A DNA stretch of 64,000 bases from E44-bin46 sp964354655 (lineage in GTDB: Bacteria > Chloroflexota > Dehalococcoidia > Dehalococcoidales > E44-bin46): the NCBI GenBank assembly GCA_964354655.1, contig CAYHAL010000003.1:1-64000 (forward strand), read 5' to 3'. The stretch's first letter is position 1, and the number at the start of each line of letters is the position of its first letter. Shown here one piece after another: positions 45,482 through 54,761 of this stretch. The position numbers and the translations under genes were made by a program. The notes beneath the pieces were generated by a model. It was given only the letters and a program-made list of their open reading frames with translations. It ran no database searches and was not told where the DNA came from.

Positions 45482-46141
45482 ATGATAATCGCTGAAAGAA
45501 AACCTATGGAAGAAATCCTCCAGATGATAGCCCCCTATAAGAAGGTACTTCTGGCCGGTTGTGGGACATGTGTTGCCATCTGCTGGACGGGAGGAGAAAA
45601 GGAGGTCGGAATACTGGCTTCACAACTTCGGCTTGCCCGAGGTAAGGAGGGGGACAAGACCAATACTGTTGAAGCTACGGTTGAGAGGCAGTGTGAAAAG
45701 GAGATGGTAGAAGAGCTTAGAGACAAAGCCGAGGGAGTTGAAGCAGTTCTTTCTCTAGCCTGTGGGGCTGGGATACAAACCCTGGCTGAGGTATTTGAGG
45801 ACAAGCCAGTTTTTCCAGCCGTGAATACCACCTTCCTCGGCAGTCCTGAAGGAGAGGGGGTGTGGCTGGAGAATTGTGGCGCCTGCGGGGATTGCTTCCT
45901 TGACCGAACCGGGGGTATCTGCCCCATGGTTCGCTGCGCCAAAGGGATTCTCAACGGTCCCTGTGGGGGCACAAGGAAGGGAGGGAAGTGTGAGATAGAC
46001 CCAGATAAAGACTGTGGTTGGGTTCTCATCTACCGTAGGCTGGAGAAACAGGGAAGGCTTGACCTAATGCGGAAATATTATCCACCGAAAAACTTCCGGG
46101 CGGTGAAGAGACCGGGCAAGATGAAGGCGATAAAAGCTTAG
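45482..46141 (+). CDS. metV: MetV: zinc-finger-like partner of methylene-H4F reductase
   Basis: 219 residues with GCGTCVAICWTGG, LACGAGIQ and the Cys cluster WLENCGACGDCFLDRTGGICP...GPCGG, the methylene-tetrahydrofolate-reductase C-terminal-like family. In Moorella and relatives MetV forms a complex with MetF and Hdr subunits. The following gene is metF. Stop UAG, followed in frame by another UAG 27 nt on. Confidence 0.92.
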   Translation: MIIAERKPMEEILQMIAPYKKVLLAGCGTCVAICWTGGEKEVGILASQLRLARGKEGDKTNTVEATVERQCEKEMVEELRDKAEGVEAVLSLACGAGIQTLAEVFEDKPVFPAVNTTFLGSPEGEGVWLENCGACGDCFLDRTGGICPMVRCAKGILNGPCGGTRKGGKCEIDPDKDCGWVLIYRRLEKQGRLDLMRKYYPPKNFRAVKRPGKMKAIKA

Positions 46142-46151
46142 GAGGCGAAGG

Positions 46152-47045
46152 ATGGCAAGGGATTTTAGAGAAACACTCAAAACAAAAGACTTTGTCGTAA
46201 CTGCTGAGGCAGCTCCGACCAAAGGCTCTAGTGTAGAGAGGTCGCTGGAGCATATCGAGCTTCTCAAGGATAAGGTAGATGCTCTCAATGTGACTGACAA
46301 CCAGAGCTCGGTAATGCGCTATCCCTCTGTAGGCATCTGCCTTTTAATCAAAGAACACGGCGGGGAGGCAGTGCTTCAGGTCACCTGCCGGGACCGAAAT
46401 CGCCTGGCAATTCAAGCGGATCTCCTCTTCGCCTGGTCTCGAGGGGTACGCAACGTCCTCTGTCTTACCGGTGATTCTATAGACGTTGGCGACCATAAGG
46501 AAGCAAAACCGGTCTTTGATCTCGAATCAGTGCAGCTTATCCACCTTGTCCATGCCTTGAACTCGGGCAAGGACATGGCGGGTAACGAGCTCAACGGAGG
46601 CACTGACTTCTGTATTGGGACTACTGCCACCCCTTCAGCCGACCCCATCGAGCCCCAGCTGGTTAAAGTGCAGAAGAAGCTGGAAGCCGGGGTAGACTTC
46701 ATTCAAACACAGGCAGTTTACGACCTTGACGAGCTTAAGAGATTTGTGGAATTTGTGCGCAAACACGACCAAAAGGTCAAAGTCCTATTGGGAATAGTGC
46801 CTGTTATTGGAGCAAAGATGGCACAATATATGAATGAGAACGTTCCCGGCATTTTTGTCCCTCAATATATTATTGACGAACTGGCCCAAGCTCCGAAAGG
46901 CACAGGCATTAATAAAGGAATAGAGATAGCCGCCAGGTTAATAAGGAAAGCTAAGGAAGACAAACTATGCGATGGAACCCATATCATGTTCATTGGGAAA
47001 GAGGAGAGGGTTCCTGAGATTCTGGAAGCTGCCGGACTACTGTAA
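46152..47045 (+). CDS. metF: Methylenetetrahydrofolate reductase MetF
   Basis: 297 residues, TIM-barrel flavoprotein: FVVTAEAAPTKGSSVE, LNVTDNQSS, LQVTCRDRNRLAIQ, LCLTGD and IQTQAVYDLD. It interconverts methyl-H4F and methylene-H4F. In this operon the oxidative direction (from methylamine-derived methyl-H4F) is likely, with electrons passed to MetV/Hdr. Ribosome site TAGGAGGCGAAGG. Confidence 0.94.
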   Translation: MARDFRETLKTKDFVVTAEAAPTKGSSVERSLEHIELLKDKVDALNVTDNQSSVMRYPSVGICLLIKEHGGEAVLQVTCRDRNRLAIQADLLFAWSRGVRNVLCLTGDSIDVGDHKEAKPVFDLESVQLIHLVHALNSGKDMAGNELNGGTDFCIGTTATPSADPIEPQLVKVQKKLEAGVDFIQTQAVYDLDELKRFVEFVRKHDQKVKVLLGIVPVIGAKMAQYMNENVPGIFVPQYIIDELAQAPKGTGINKGIEIAARLIRKAKEDKLCDGTHIMFIGKEERVPEILEAAGLL

Positions 47046-47068
47046 AAGAGTTAGCAAGGAGGGGAAAG

Positions 47069-47548
47069 ATGACCATAGTACTGAATGAACTAGATACCAA
47101 ATTCAAATATGATATTGCTGCTGAACCGGGAGGGGAAAATATTAAGCTCTGCTTTGCTTGCGGGCTATGCACTGCTAGTTGCCCCGTTGCTGATATCGAC
47201 CCTGAATTTAATCCACGGAGGATAATCCGCATGGTGCTTTTGGGGATGAGAAAGGAGGTTCTCTCCTCTTACGTTCCTTGGCTTTGCATCCAGTGTCATA
47301 CCTGTCAGGCGCACTGCCCCCAGAATGTTAATTTCGCCGACCTGATGAAACCGCTAAGGAATATGGCAGTAAGGGAAGGGTATATCCACCCTTCCTTCGC
47401 CAAGAAGATAAAGGAGATTGATGCCTTCTCTCAGCGGCTGCGCAACCAAATGGTACGATCCATTGTAGACAAGAAATCCGAGGAAACAAAAGTAGATGTG
47501 GCAAGACTTGCTGAGGAGACGCTGGGAAAAGAGAAGGCGAAGATTTAA
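47069..47548 (+). CDS. hdrC: HdrC-like Fe-S protein
   Basis: 159 residues with two [4Fe-4S] motifs, CFACGLCTASCP and CIQCHTCQAHCP, and the RRIIRMVLLG helix between. It normally bridges HdrA and HdrB. No HdrB gene is present in the operon, so its partner is probably the giant HdrA or MetV. Confidence 0.92.
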   Translation: MTIVLNELDTKFKYDIAAEPGGENIKLCFACGLCTASCPVADIDPEFNPRRIIRMVLLGMRKEVLSSYVPWLCIQCHTCQAHCPQNVNFADLMKPLRNMAVREGYIHPSFAKKIKEIDAFSQRLRNQMVRSIVDKKSEETKVDVARLAEETLGKEKAKI

Positions 47549-47562
47549 ATAAGGATTTAAAG

Positions 47563-50500
47563 ATGGCAGAATGTGTAGAGAGGTCTAAAGATAAGCATGT
47601 AGGAGCAGTGATGGTAGTGGGGGGAGGAATTGGTGGAATTCAAGCCTCACTTGACCTAGCTGAGTCTGGGTACAAGGTCTATTTGGTGGAGAAAACTCCA
47701 GCTATAGGTGGGGTTATGGCTCAGCTGGATAAGACCTTCCCCACTTTAGACTGTTCCATGTGTATACTCTCTCCAAAACTGATTGAATGTGGAAGACACC
47801 CTAATATTGAGCTACTTACCTGTTCAGAGCTTCTAGAGGTTGACGGAGAGCCAGGAAATTTCACCGCTAAGGTTTTACGGCATCCGAGATTTGTCGATAT
47901 TAGTAAGTGCACTGGGTGTGGAGAGTGTGCTCCAGTTTGCCCCATAGCATGTGCCAGTGAATTTGAAGGGGGCTTGATAGAAAGAAAAGCGATATTTAGA
48001 CCATTTGCTCAAGCCTATCCCAATGCTTTCGCTATCGATAAGAGACAGAGGGCCCCGTGTGTGTTGACTTGCCCTGCGGGGACCAACGTTCAGGGATATG
48101 TAGCTTTATGTGCCGAGGGCAAGTATGAAGAGGCACTCTCAGTAATAAAGGAAAAACTCCCTATCCCCAGGGTACTAGGAAGAATCTGCCCTGCCCCCTG
48201 TGAAGAGAAATGCAATCGCCGACTTTTAGAAGAGCCTCTTGCTATTCGAGCGATAAAGAGGTTCGTCGCTGATACCGCCAAAGGTAAGGCTTCATTGCCT
48301 GAAATAAAGGAGAAAGAGGAAAAGGTAGCCATCATTGGCTCAGGGCCAGCAGGACTTAGCTGTGCCTACTGGCTGCGACTTGAGGGATATAAGGTTACCA
48401 TATTTGAGGCGCTCCCTGTAACTGGAGGGATGCTTCATGTTGGCATTCCTGGATACCGTTTGCCCAAGGACGTCGTTGAGGAAGAGATAAAAGAGATCGA
48501 AGCCTTAGGAGTGGAGATAAAGACCAACACTCCTATCGGCAAGCAGCTAACCCTCGATGACCTGCTACAGCAGGGATATAAAGCTGTGTTTATCGGTGTA
48601 GGAGCCCACCGAAGTCAGCAACTTGGTGTTCCCGGGGAGGATGCCACGGGAGTAATTCATGGTGTCGATCTGCTCAGGGATATTAATCTAGGGAAAGAGG
48701 TGAAGACCAAAGGAAAGGTGGTGGTAATAGGTGGCGGAGATGTTGCTATAGATTCAGCCCGCTCCGCTCTCCGCTCACGCGCCGATGAAGTTAGCATTCT
48801 TTATCGCAGAACAAGGGTGGAAATGCCTGCCAGAGAGGAGGAGGTGCAGGCAGCCGAAACTGAGGGGATAAAAATAGAATTTTTGGTAGCCCCTGTAGAA
48901 ATTCTAACCAAAAATGGGAAGGTTAGTGGAATAAGGTGTATTCGCATGGAACTTGGTGAGCCAGATGCCAGCGGAAGAAGGCGCCCCATTCCTATCAGGG
49001 ACTCCGAGTTCGATTTGAAGGTCGACGTGGTGATTCCAGCAATTGGGCAGGCCCCTGACCTATCGCCATTAGAAAGTAGCGGGATAAATATTACCAGACG
49101 AGGCACCATTGAAGTTGACGCGGTAACCTTGGAAACATCCCGAAAAGGAATCTTTGCTGGCGGGGATTGCCAGACTGGCCCCTCCATTGCTGTTGAGGCT
49201 GTAGCCGCCGGTGCCCGGGCAGCAGAATCAATTATCAGATACCTGAACCATCAGGATATTAAAGAAGGAAGGCTACCTCCCCAAAGGGAGCCCTCCGATG
49301 TCACTTTTATTCCTTTGGGTCAAGCCAGAGAGCCGAGACAGAAGATGCCTACTATCCCTATAGAAGAAAGAACTTCTGGGTTTAAAGAGATAGAACTCGG
49401 CTTCCCTGAGGAACTGGCAACCAGGGAGGCGAGTCGCTGCCTGGCTTGTGGAATCTGCTCTGAGTGCATGCAGTGTGTTGCCGCTTGTAAAGCCAATGCT
49501 ATCGTTCACTCTATGAAGGAAGAGGTTACAGAATTAAAAGTGGGCTCGGTAATCCTCAGCCCTGGCTTTGATGAATTTGACCCACGTCCTCTCTTCCACT
49601 ACGGATACAGGAGGTACCCCAACGTGGTAACCAGCATAGAATTTGAAAGGATGCTCTCAGCTTCAGGACCATACCAGGGTAAGCTGGTAAGACCCTCGGA
49701 TAGGAAACCACCTCAAAGAATCGCCTGGATTCAATGTGTTGGCTCTAGGGATGAAAGTTTGAATCGTGGATATTGCTCTTCTGTCTGTTGCACTTACGCT
49801 ATCAAAGAAGCTATTATCGCCAAAGAGCATACTCCCTTTGAATTGGAAGAAACTATCTTCTACATGGATATAAGAACTCATGGGAAGGATTTTGATAAGT
49901 TCTATGAACGGGGAAAGGCAGCAGGGATAGAGTTTATAAGAGCGAAGGTGTATGGAGTTGAGGAGGTAGATGGCACAGGGAACTTGCTCCTCAAGTATCT
50001 TAGCGAGGATGACAAGCCGAGCACCCGTGAGTTTGATCTAGTTGCCCTGTCGGTAGGACTTGAGCCTTCCCCAGCAAGTGTTACTCTGGCAAAGAGACTT
50101 GGCATCCAAGTTAATAAATATGGATTTTGCCACACCAATGTCTTCTCCCCGTTGGAAACTTCTAGGCCCGGAATCTACGTCTGTGGGGCCTTTCAAGGCC
50201 CAAAGGACATCCCTGAGACAGTGATGCAGGCAAGTGGAGCAGCCGGAAGCGCATCTGCTTTGCTTGCTCCAGCACGAAATACCCTTATCACCAAAAAGGA
50301 ATACCCACCGGAGAAAGATGTCACCGAGGAAGAGCCCAGAGTTGGTGTGTTTATCTGCCACTGTGGCATCAATATCGGGGGATATGTGGACGTACCTCGA
50401 GTTACTGAATATGCGAAGACCCTTCCCAATGTAGTTTATGCCGAAAATAACCTCTACACTTGCTCTCAGGACACCCAGGAGAGAATAAAGGCTACCATCA

Positions 50501-52020
50501 AGGAACACAGTCTAAACCGTGTTATAGTTGCTTCATGCACGCCAAGAACCCATGAGCCCTTGTTCCAAGAAACTATGAGAGAAGCAGGCTTGAACAAATA
50601 CCTCTTTGAAATGGCCAACATCCGTGACCAGTGCTCTTGGGTTCATATGCATGAGCCGGAGAAAGCCACTGAGAAAGCGAAGGATTTGATTAGCATGGCA
50701 GTGGCAAAGGCAAGGCTTAAGGAGCCACTAAAGCCTCTGCTTATCCCAGTTAATCACTCCGCTTTGGTCATCGGGGGAGGAGTGGCCGGGATGGTGAGCG
50801 GTTTAAACTTAGCGGAGCAGGGTTTCAAAGTCCATCTTATCGAAAGGACTGGCGACCTCGGTGGAATAGCGAGGAGGATGCACTATACCCTCGGTAGTGA
50901 TGGCGTTCAAACCTTCCTTGCTGATTTGATTAATAGGGTTAAAGAACACCCTAACATTAAGGTCTACTGCGATACCGGGATTGTAGACGCCTACGGATAT
51001 GTAGGGAACTTCACCACCGAGATAATGAGATATCCAGGTATGACCATAGAGAAGATAGACCACGGCGTCACTATCATCGCTTGTGGGGCTGAGGAGTATA
51101 AACCGGAGGAATACTTCTACGGCAGGTACCCCAGGGTGCTCACTCAGCTCGAGCTTGAGGAGAAGATAGTCAAGGGAGAACCAGACATCATCAACTGCGA
51201 CAACTTGGTTATGATCCAGTGTGTAGGCTGCCGAAATGATGAGCGACCCTATTGTGGCCGCGTATGCTGCAATGAGGCAATCAACAATGCCCTCAAGCTT
51301 AAAGAGGCAAAGCCCGATATGAATATCTATGTCTTCTATCGAGATATGAGGACCTATGGATTCTATGAGGACTACTATCACGAGGCAAGACGAAAAGGGG
51401 TTATATTCCTGTGCTACGACCCAGAAAATAAACCTAAAGTGAGCCAAGTGAGAAAGGATTCACGGTATCTAATAAGGGTTGAGGGTAAAGACCCAGTCAT
51501 TGGGGAGAAAGTAGCTATTGATGCCGATATCGTTACCCTATCTGTGTCCATGATTCCTACGGAAGAAGCAAGAGAACTAGCAAAGTTCTACAAAGTGCCC
51601 TTAAACGAAGATGGCTTCTTCCTGGAAGCACATGTAAAGCTTCGGCCAGTGGACTTTGCCACAGATGGGGTCTTCATCTGTGGGCTTGCCCATGCTCCAA
51701 AGTCAATCGAGGAGATAATTGCGCAGGCTAGTGCTGCTGCTTCTCGGGCCACCACAGTATTGTCCAAGGAAACTATCATGGCTGAGGGCATCGTCGCCTC
51801 AGTAAACGAGGATATTTGCTCAGGTTGTGGCACCTGCGAAACGGTATGTCCTTACGGTGCTATTGCTGTGAATAAGCAAAAGGGAGTGGCTGAGGTTAAC
51901 GAAACTTTGTGTAAGGGCTGTGGCACCTGCTGCGCTGCTTGTCCTTCAGGGGCTGCCCAACAGAGAGGCTTCACCACAAGGCAAATCTCAGCCATGGTGA
52001 GAGCTAGTTTGGGGGTTTGA
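47563..52020 (+). CDS. hdrA: Giant HdrA with inserted GltD/NfnB-like domain
   Basis: 1485 residues. Modules in order: HdrA FAD domain (about 15-110; VVGGGIGGIQASL), ferredoxin CTGCGECAPVCP (115-127), an inserted glutamate-synthase-small-subunit/NfnB-like NAD(P)-FAD module (about 160-570; CVLTCPAGTNVQGY, CPAPCEEKCNRR, IIGSGPAGLSCAYW, VIGGGDVAIDSAR), return to HdrA with CLACGICSECMQCVAAC and IQCVGSRDESLNRGYCSSVCC (about 625-900), a second HdrA unit (about 925-1405; FICHCGINIGG, VIGGGVAGMVSG, MIQCVGCRNDERPYCGRVCC) and a C-terminal 2x[4Fe-4S] ferredoxin. Two to three flavins and many clusters are expected. It could accept NAD(P)H itself and bifurcate electrons within the MetFV complex. Confidence 0.92.
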   Translation: MAECVERSKDKHVGAVMVVGGGIGGIQASLDLAESGYKVYLVEKTPAIGGVMAQLDKTFPTLDCSMCILSPKLIECGRHPNIELLTCSELLEVDGEPGNFTAKVLRHPRFVDISKCTGCGECAPVCPIACASEFEGGLIERKAIFRPFAQAYPNAFAIDKRQRAPCVLTCPAGTNVQGYVALCAEGKYEEALSVIKEKLPIPRVLGRICPAPCEEKCNRRLLEEPLAIRAIKRFVADTAKGKASLPEIKEKEEKVAIIGSGPAGLSCAYWLRLEGYKVTIFEALPVTGGMLHVGIPGYRLPKDVVEEEIKEIEALGVEIKTNTPIGKQLTLDDLLQQGYKAVFIGVGAHRSQQLGVPGEDATGVIHGVDLLRDINLGKEVKTKGKVVVIGGGDVAIDSARSALRSRADEVSILYRRTRVEMPAREEEVQAAETEGIKIEFLVAPVEILTKNGKVSGIRCIRMELGEPDASGRRRPIPIRDSEFDLKVDVVIPAIGQAPDLSPLESSGINITRRGTIEVDAVTLETSRKGIFAGGDCQTGPSIAVEAVAAGARAAESIIRYLNHQDIKEGRLPPQREPSDVTFIPLGQAREPRQKMPTIPIEERTSGFKEIELGFPEELATREASRCLACGICSECMQCVAACKANAIVHSMKEEVTELKVGSVILSPGFDEFDPRPLFHYGYRRYPNVVTSIEFERMLSASGPYQGKLVRPSDRKPPQRIAWIQCVGSRDESLNRGYCSSVCCTYAIKEAIIAKEHTPFELEETIFYMDIRTHGKDFDKFYERGKAAGIEFIRAKVYGVEEVDGTGNLLLKYLSEDDKPSTREFDLVALSVGLEPSPASVTLAKRLGIQVNKYGFCHTNVFSPLETSRPGIYVCGAFQGPKDIPETVMQASGAAGSASALLAPARNTLITKKEYPPEKDVTEEEPRVGVFICHCGINIGGYVDVPRVTEYAKTLPNVVYAENNLYTCSQDTQERIKATIKEHSLNRVIVASCTPRTHEPLFQETMREAGLNKYLFEMANIRDQCSWVHMHEPEKATEKAKDLISMAVAKARLKEPLKPLLIPVNHSALVIGGGVAGMVSGLNLAEQGFKVHLIERTGDLGGIARRMHYTLGSDGVQTFLADLINRVKEHPNIKVYCDTGIVDAYGYVGNFTTEIMRYPGMTIEKIDHGVTIIACGAEEYKPEEYFYGRYPRVLTQLELEEKIVKGEPDIINCDNLVMIQCVGCRNDERPYCGRVCCNEAINNALKLKEAKPDMNIYVFYRDMRTYGFYEDYYHEARRKGVIFLCYDPENKPKVSQVRKDSRYLIRVEGKDPVIGEKVAIDADIVTLSVSMIPTEEARELAKFYKVPLNEDGFFLEAHVKLRPVDFATDGVFICGLAHAPKSIEEIIAQASAAASRATTVLSKETIMAEGIVASVNEDICSGCGTCETVCPYGAIAVNKQKGVAEVNETLCKGCGTCCAACPSGAAQQRGFTTRQISAMVRASLGV

Positions 52021-52021
52021 A

Positions 52022-52450
52022 ATGGCTGAAAAAAAGAATTTTGAGCCAAAAATAATAGGATTTTGTTGCAACTGGTGCTCCTATGCTGGTGCTGACCTTG
52101 CCGGTGTTTCACGGCTTCAATATCCCCCCAATTTAAGGATGATAAGAGTGATGTGTTCTGGGTCAGTAAATCCAGAGCACATCCTTGAATCCTTTCGCCA
52201 AGGCGCTGACGGAGTATTTATAGGAGGGTGTCACCCCGGAGATTGTCACTACATATCGGGAAACTATAAGATGCGGAGGAGGGTTTCGCTCTTAAAGAAG
52301 CTTCTGTCACAGTTTGGGCTGGAACCTGAAAGACTGAGACTTGATTGGGTCTCCGCCGCGGAGGGACAGAGGTTTGCCCAGATAATGACTGATTTTACCG
52401 AAGAAATTAAGAAATTAGGGCCGATTACCGCTACCTCCCTACCATGCTGA
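52022..52450 (+). CDS. mvhD: MvhD-like [2Fe-2S] subunit, second copy
   Basis: 142 residues: GFCCNWCSYAGADLAG, MCSGSVNPEHI, GCHPGDCHYISGN. One base after the giant HdrA stop, so it is the last gene of the operon. It closely fits the delta subunit of MvhADG/HdrABC complexes. The operon thus has two MvhD types for two HdrA types. Confidence 0.92.
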   Translation: MAEKKNFEPKIIGFCCNWCSYAGADLAGVSRLQYPPNLRMIRVMCSGSVNPEHILESFRQGADGVFIGGCHPGDCHYISGNYKMRRRVSLLKKLLSQFGLEPERLRLDWVSAAEGQRFAQIMTDFTEEIKKLGPITATSLPC

Positions 52451-52500
52451 TTGGTGCTTTGCACTGTGCCTAGGCTCACTACATGATTTGTGAGCTACAA

Positions 52501-52582
52501 AGCCGTCGCCTGAACGCTTTGGTAAGTTCCTTAAGCCCTGGCTGAGTGAGAAGGATGTTGGCAACAGGGGAAGATTCAGATA
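52501..52582 (+). pseudogene. Tyrosine integrase 3' remnant (left end of island)
   Basis: The frame reads ERFGKFLKPWLSEKDVG, matching ERFDKLLKPWLGDIDVG at the end of the integrase at 58942-59361. No upstream part of an integrase is present. It runs into the tRNA-Arg fragment. Confidence 0.75.
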
Positions 52583-52625
52583 CGCGCCTAGAGGGATTCG
52601 AACCCACGACCCTCGATTCCGAAGA
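52583..52625 (-). repeat. tRNA-Arg 3' fragment: probable attachment site
   Basis: 43 bp matching 59300-59342, the 3' part of tRNA-Arg through the anticodon loop, with one difference (52616). Similarity stops sharply in the anticodon arm. Typical of an att core left by tRNA-targeting integrases. Confidence 0.85.
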
Positions 52626-53051
52626 TGAAAGTGATATGTAATCCCCGGTGTCATTGAGTGCTAGAGAGTGTCCTCTGGATAGGTATCAAGATGCAATTCG
52701 TATCTGACAGTGACACTACATGCCGTTGGGTGCTAAGCAGTTTGTCGGCAAAAACAAGCCTAATCCAAACTGGTTAGGGGCTTCTTCAAGTTAGAGGCCT
52801 GCACCTTCCGATGTTTTGTTCATTCAAACCACAGTAGGCTTTTAATTTATGTAGAAGGCCGTACTTCCAGTAAAACACCACTCAGGTACACGCTTATCCG
52901 AATAGTCAGGCAGAATGTAATCTCTTGACATGAAATAAAGCCTTGTATGATTTACCCATAAATACGATAAGGCCAGGTCAGACCAACCTTCCAGCTTTGG
53001 TAATGGAGCGGGTAACAAGAACTCAAATTGTGTCCCATTTTCGCTGACGAT
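52626..53051. other. Non-coding stretch inside island left end
   Basis: No open frame with recognisable homology on either strand. At 53027-53054 the sequence reads, on the minus strand, like an insertion-sequence end (TGAATCGTCAGCGAAAATGG) and abuts the point where fabG homology stops. Confidence 0.4.
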
Positions 53052-53171
53052 TCACACTACTTTAGAGCCAAGAGATGACAGCTTGAGGGTAATAGCTTTG
53101 CCAATGCCTCTATAGGCAACGGTTACTAGTGATACCTTGCCCTCTAGCTCAGAAGATGTCTTATTTTTCAT
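53052..53171 (-). pseudogene. fabG (3-oxoacyl-ACP reductase) N-terminal remnant
   Basis: ATG at 53171 overlaps the end of fabF. It encodes 39 residues, LEGKVSLVTVAYRGIGKAIT followed by KLSSLGSKVV, then TGA. This is the Rossmann start of a short-chain dehydrogenase; the GxxxGIG motif has lost its first Gly (Val). The catalytic Ser-Tyr-Lys region is absent. Confidence 0.8.
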
Positions 53172-54399
53172 CCTTAAATCGTTTGAAAACGAGGCAGCAG
53201 TTCTGTCCACCAAGCCCGAAGCTATTTTTCAGGCAGACGTTTACCTCGGCTTTACGAGCCACATTGGGTACATAGTCTAGATCGCATTCTGGATCAGGGG
53301 TCTCATAATGTATGGTTGGTGGGATAATCCCGTTCATTAGGGTTAGTACCGCACCAATAGACTCCGCAGCACCACTCGCGGTTATCATGTGCCCGTACAT
53401 AGATTTATGGGCGCTTATCGGGATTTGGTATGCCCTGTCCCCAAAGACCATCTTGATAGCTCTGGTCTCGGTGACATCGTTCAGCTTAGTGCTGGTGCCG
53501 TGGGCGTTGATATAGTCAACCTCTTCTGGCTTCACCCCGGCATTTTCAAGGGCGGTTCTCATCGCTACCGCCTCTGTTTCCGCCTGGGGAGCGGTGGCAT
53601 CATAGGCATCAAACGTCCAGGCGGCTCCAGCCACCTCAGCTAGAATGGGGGCTCCTCGTTTCTTGGCGTGCTCGTAGCTCTCCAGTATCATTGCCCCAGA
53701 CCCTTCCCCGTAGACAAAACCGTTTCGGTTGAGGTCAAAGGGTCGGCAAGCTTTATCGGGGTCTGGCTCTGTGGATAGAGCCCCCACCCTGGCCATAGCT
53801 GCTATGGTCATGGCATCCATTGAGGCATCGGTGGGAGCAGCTATCATGACATCAGCATAGCCTAGGTGGATAAAGTTCAGACAAGTCCCTATGGCATCAG
53901 CACCGCTGGCACAGAGGCTATTGACGCTGGTGTTGGGTCCTCTTGCCCCCAGTAACATCCCCACGCGCTGGGATACGATACTGGGTGCCGACTTAGCAAA
54001 GAACAGCGGGTCTATCCTTCTTGGGCCTCGTTTCTGGAGCGTCTCCCACCCTTCTGCGATAGGTGCGCATTCTGTCATGTGGCTGGTTACAACTCCTATC
54101 CGCTCCGCCTTCTCCTTGCTCATATCTAAGCCAGCTGCTTCCGTCGCTTGCTTAGCTGTTGCTATAGCGAAGTGGGTGGACCTCTGCGTGCGCTCCACCG
54201 TTTTTAGATCCATATATTTTGTCGGGTCAAAGCCATCTACCATAGCGGCTACCTTCACTGTGTAGTTGCTGGTATCAAAACGGGTGATAAGACTGACGCC
54301 TGATTTCCCTGCCTGCAAACTCGCCCAGAACTCCTCTATGTTTAAGCCTATAGGGCAAACAATGCCCATGCCGGTAACTACTACTCGCTGTTTATTCAA
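53161..54399 (-). CDS. fabF: 3-oxoacyl-ACP synthase II (FabF type)
   Basis: 412 residues, full-length condensing enzyme: VVVTGMGIVCPIG, nucleophile Cys in SLCASGADA, His in INAHGTSTKLND and His in SAHKSMYGHMITASG. It elongates acyl-ACP with malonyl-ACP. Within the island, with fabG remnants on both sides, it may belong to a specialised fatty-acid or polyketide-like route and not to housekeeping synthesis. AGGAGGAGG ribosome site. Confidence 0.93.
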   Translation of the reverse strand: MNKQRVVVTGMGIVCPIGLNIEEFWASLQAGKSGVSLITRFDTSNYTVKVAAMVDGFDPTKYMDLKTVERTQRSTHFAIATAKQATEAAGLDMSKEKAERIGVVTSHMTECAPIAEGWETLQKRGPRRIDPLFFAKSAPSIVSQRVGMLLGARGPNTSVNSLCASGADAIGTCLNFIHLGYADVMIAAPTDASMDAMTIAAMARVGALSTEPDPDKACRPFDLNRNGFVYGEGSGAMILESYEHAKKRGAPILAEVAGAAWTFDAYDATAPQAETEAVAMRTALENAGVKPEEVDYINAHGTSTKLNDVTETRAIKMVFGDRAYQIPISAHKSMYGHMITASGAAESIGAVLTLMNGIIPPTIHYETPDPECDLDYVPNVARKAEVNVCLKNSFGLGGQNCCLVFKRFKDEK

Positions 54400-54411
54400 C
54401 GTCCTCCTCCT

Positions 54412-54597
54412 TTATCCTCCCTTATTTGTAAAACTAAAAGGTACTAGGGTAGTACCTCCATCAGTAGTGATTATCTGTCTTCTTATCATAAAAGCCTCCT
54501 CACTACACAGAAAAGCTACTACATTGGCTATATCTTCAGGGATTACTAATCTACCTGCCGGTGTCGGTTGCGCTACTCAGGCTCTCTCAGCGAGCAT
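54412..54597 (-). pseudogene. fabG C-terminal remnant upstream of fabF
   Basis: The minus strand encodes PTPAGRLVIPEDIANVVAFL, SEEAFMIRRQIITTDGGTTL, the typical C-terminal end of FabG-type reductases, ending TAA at 54414-54412. An in-frame TGA (54579-54577) and loss of everything upstream make it non-functional. 54598-54761 holds nothing recognised. Confidence 0.8.
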
Positions 54598-54761
54598 AGT
54601 TAGTATAGTAGAGGACATAATAACTGTCAATAAAGACTAATTAGAATAGAGAGCACTAGTTAATGCGCCGGCATCTATTGCTTGACTACCCTAAAGTTTT
54701 TAATGTAGGCTAACTTGATACCGGTGTGTCGCTTTGGTAGAGATTGGAGGTTGTTGTTTCA

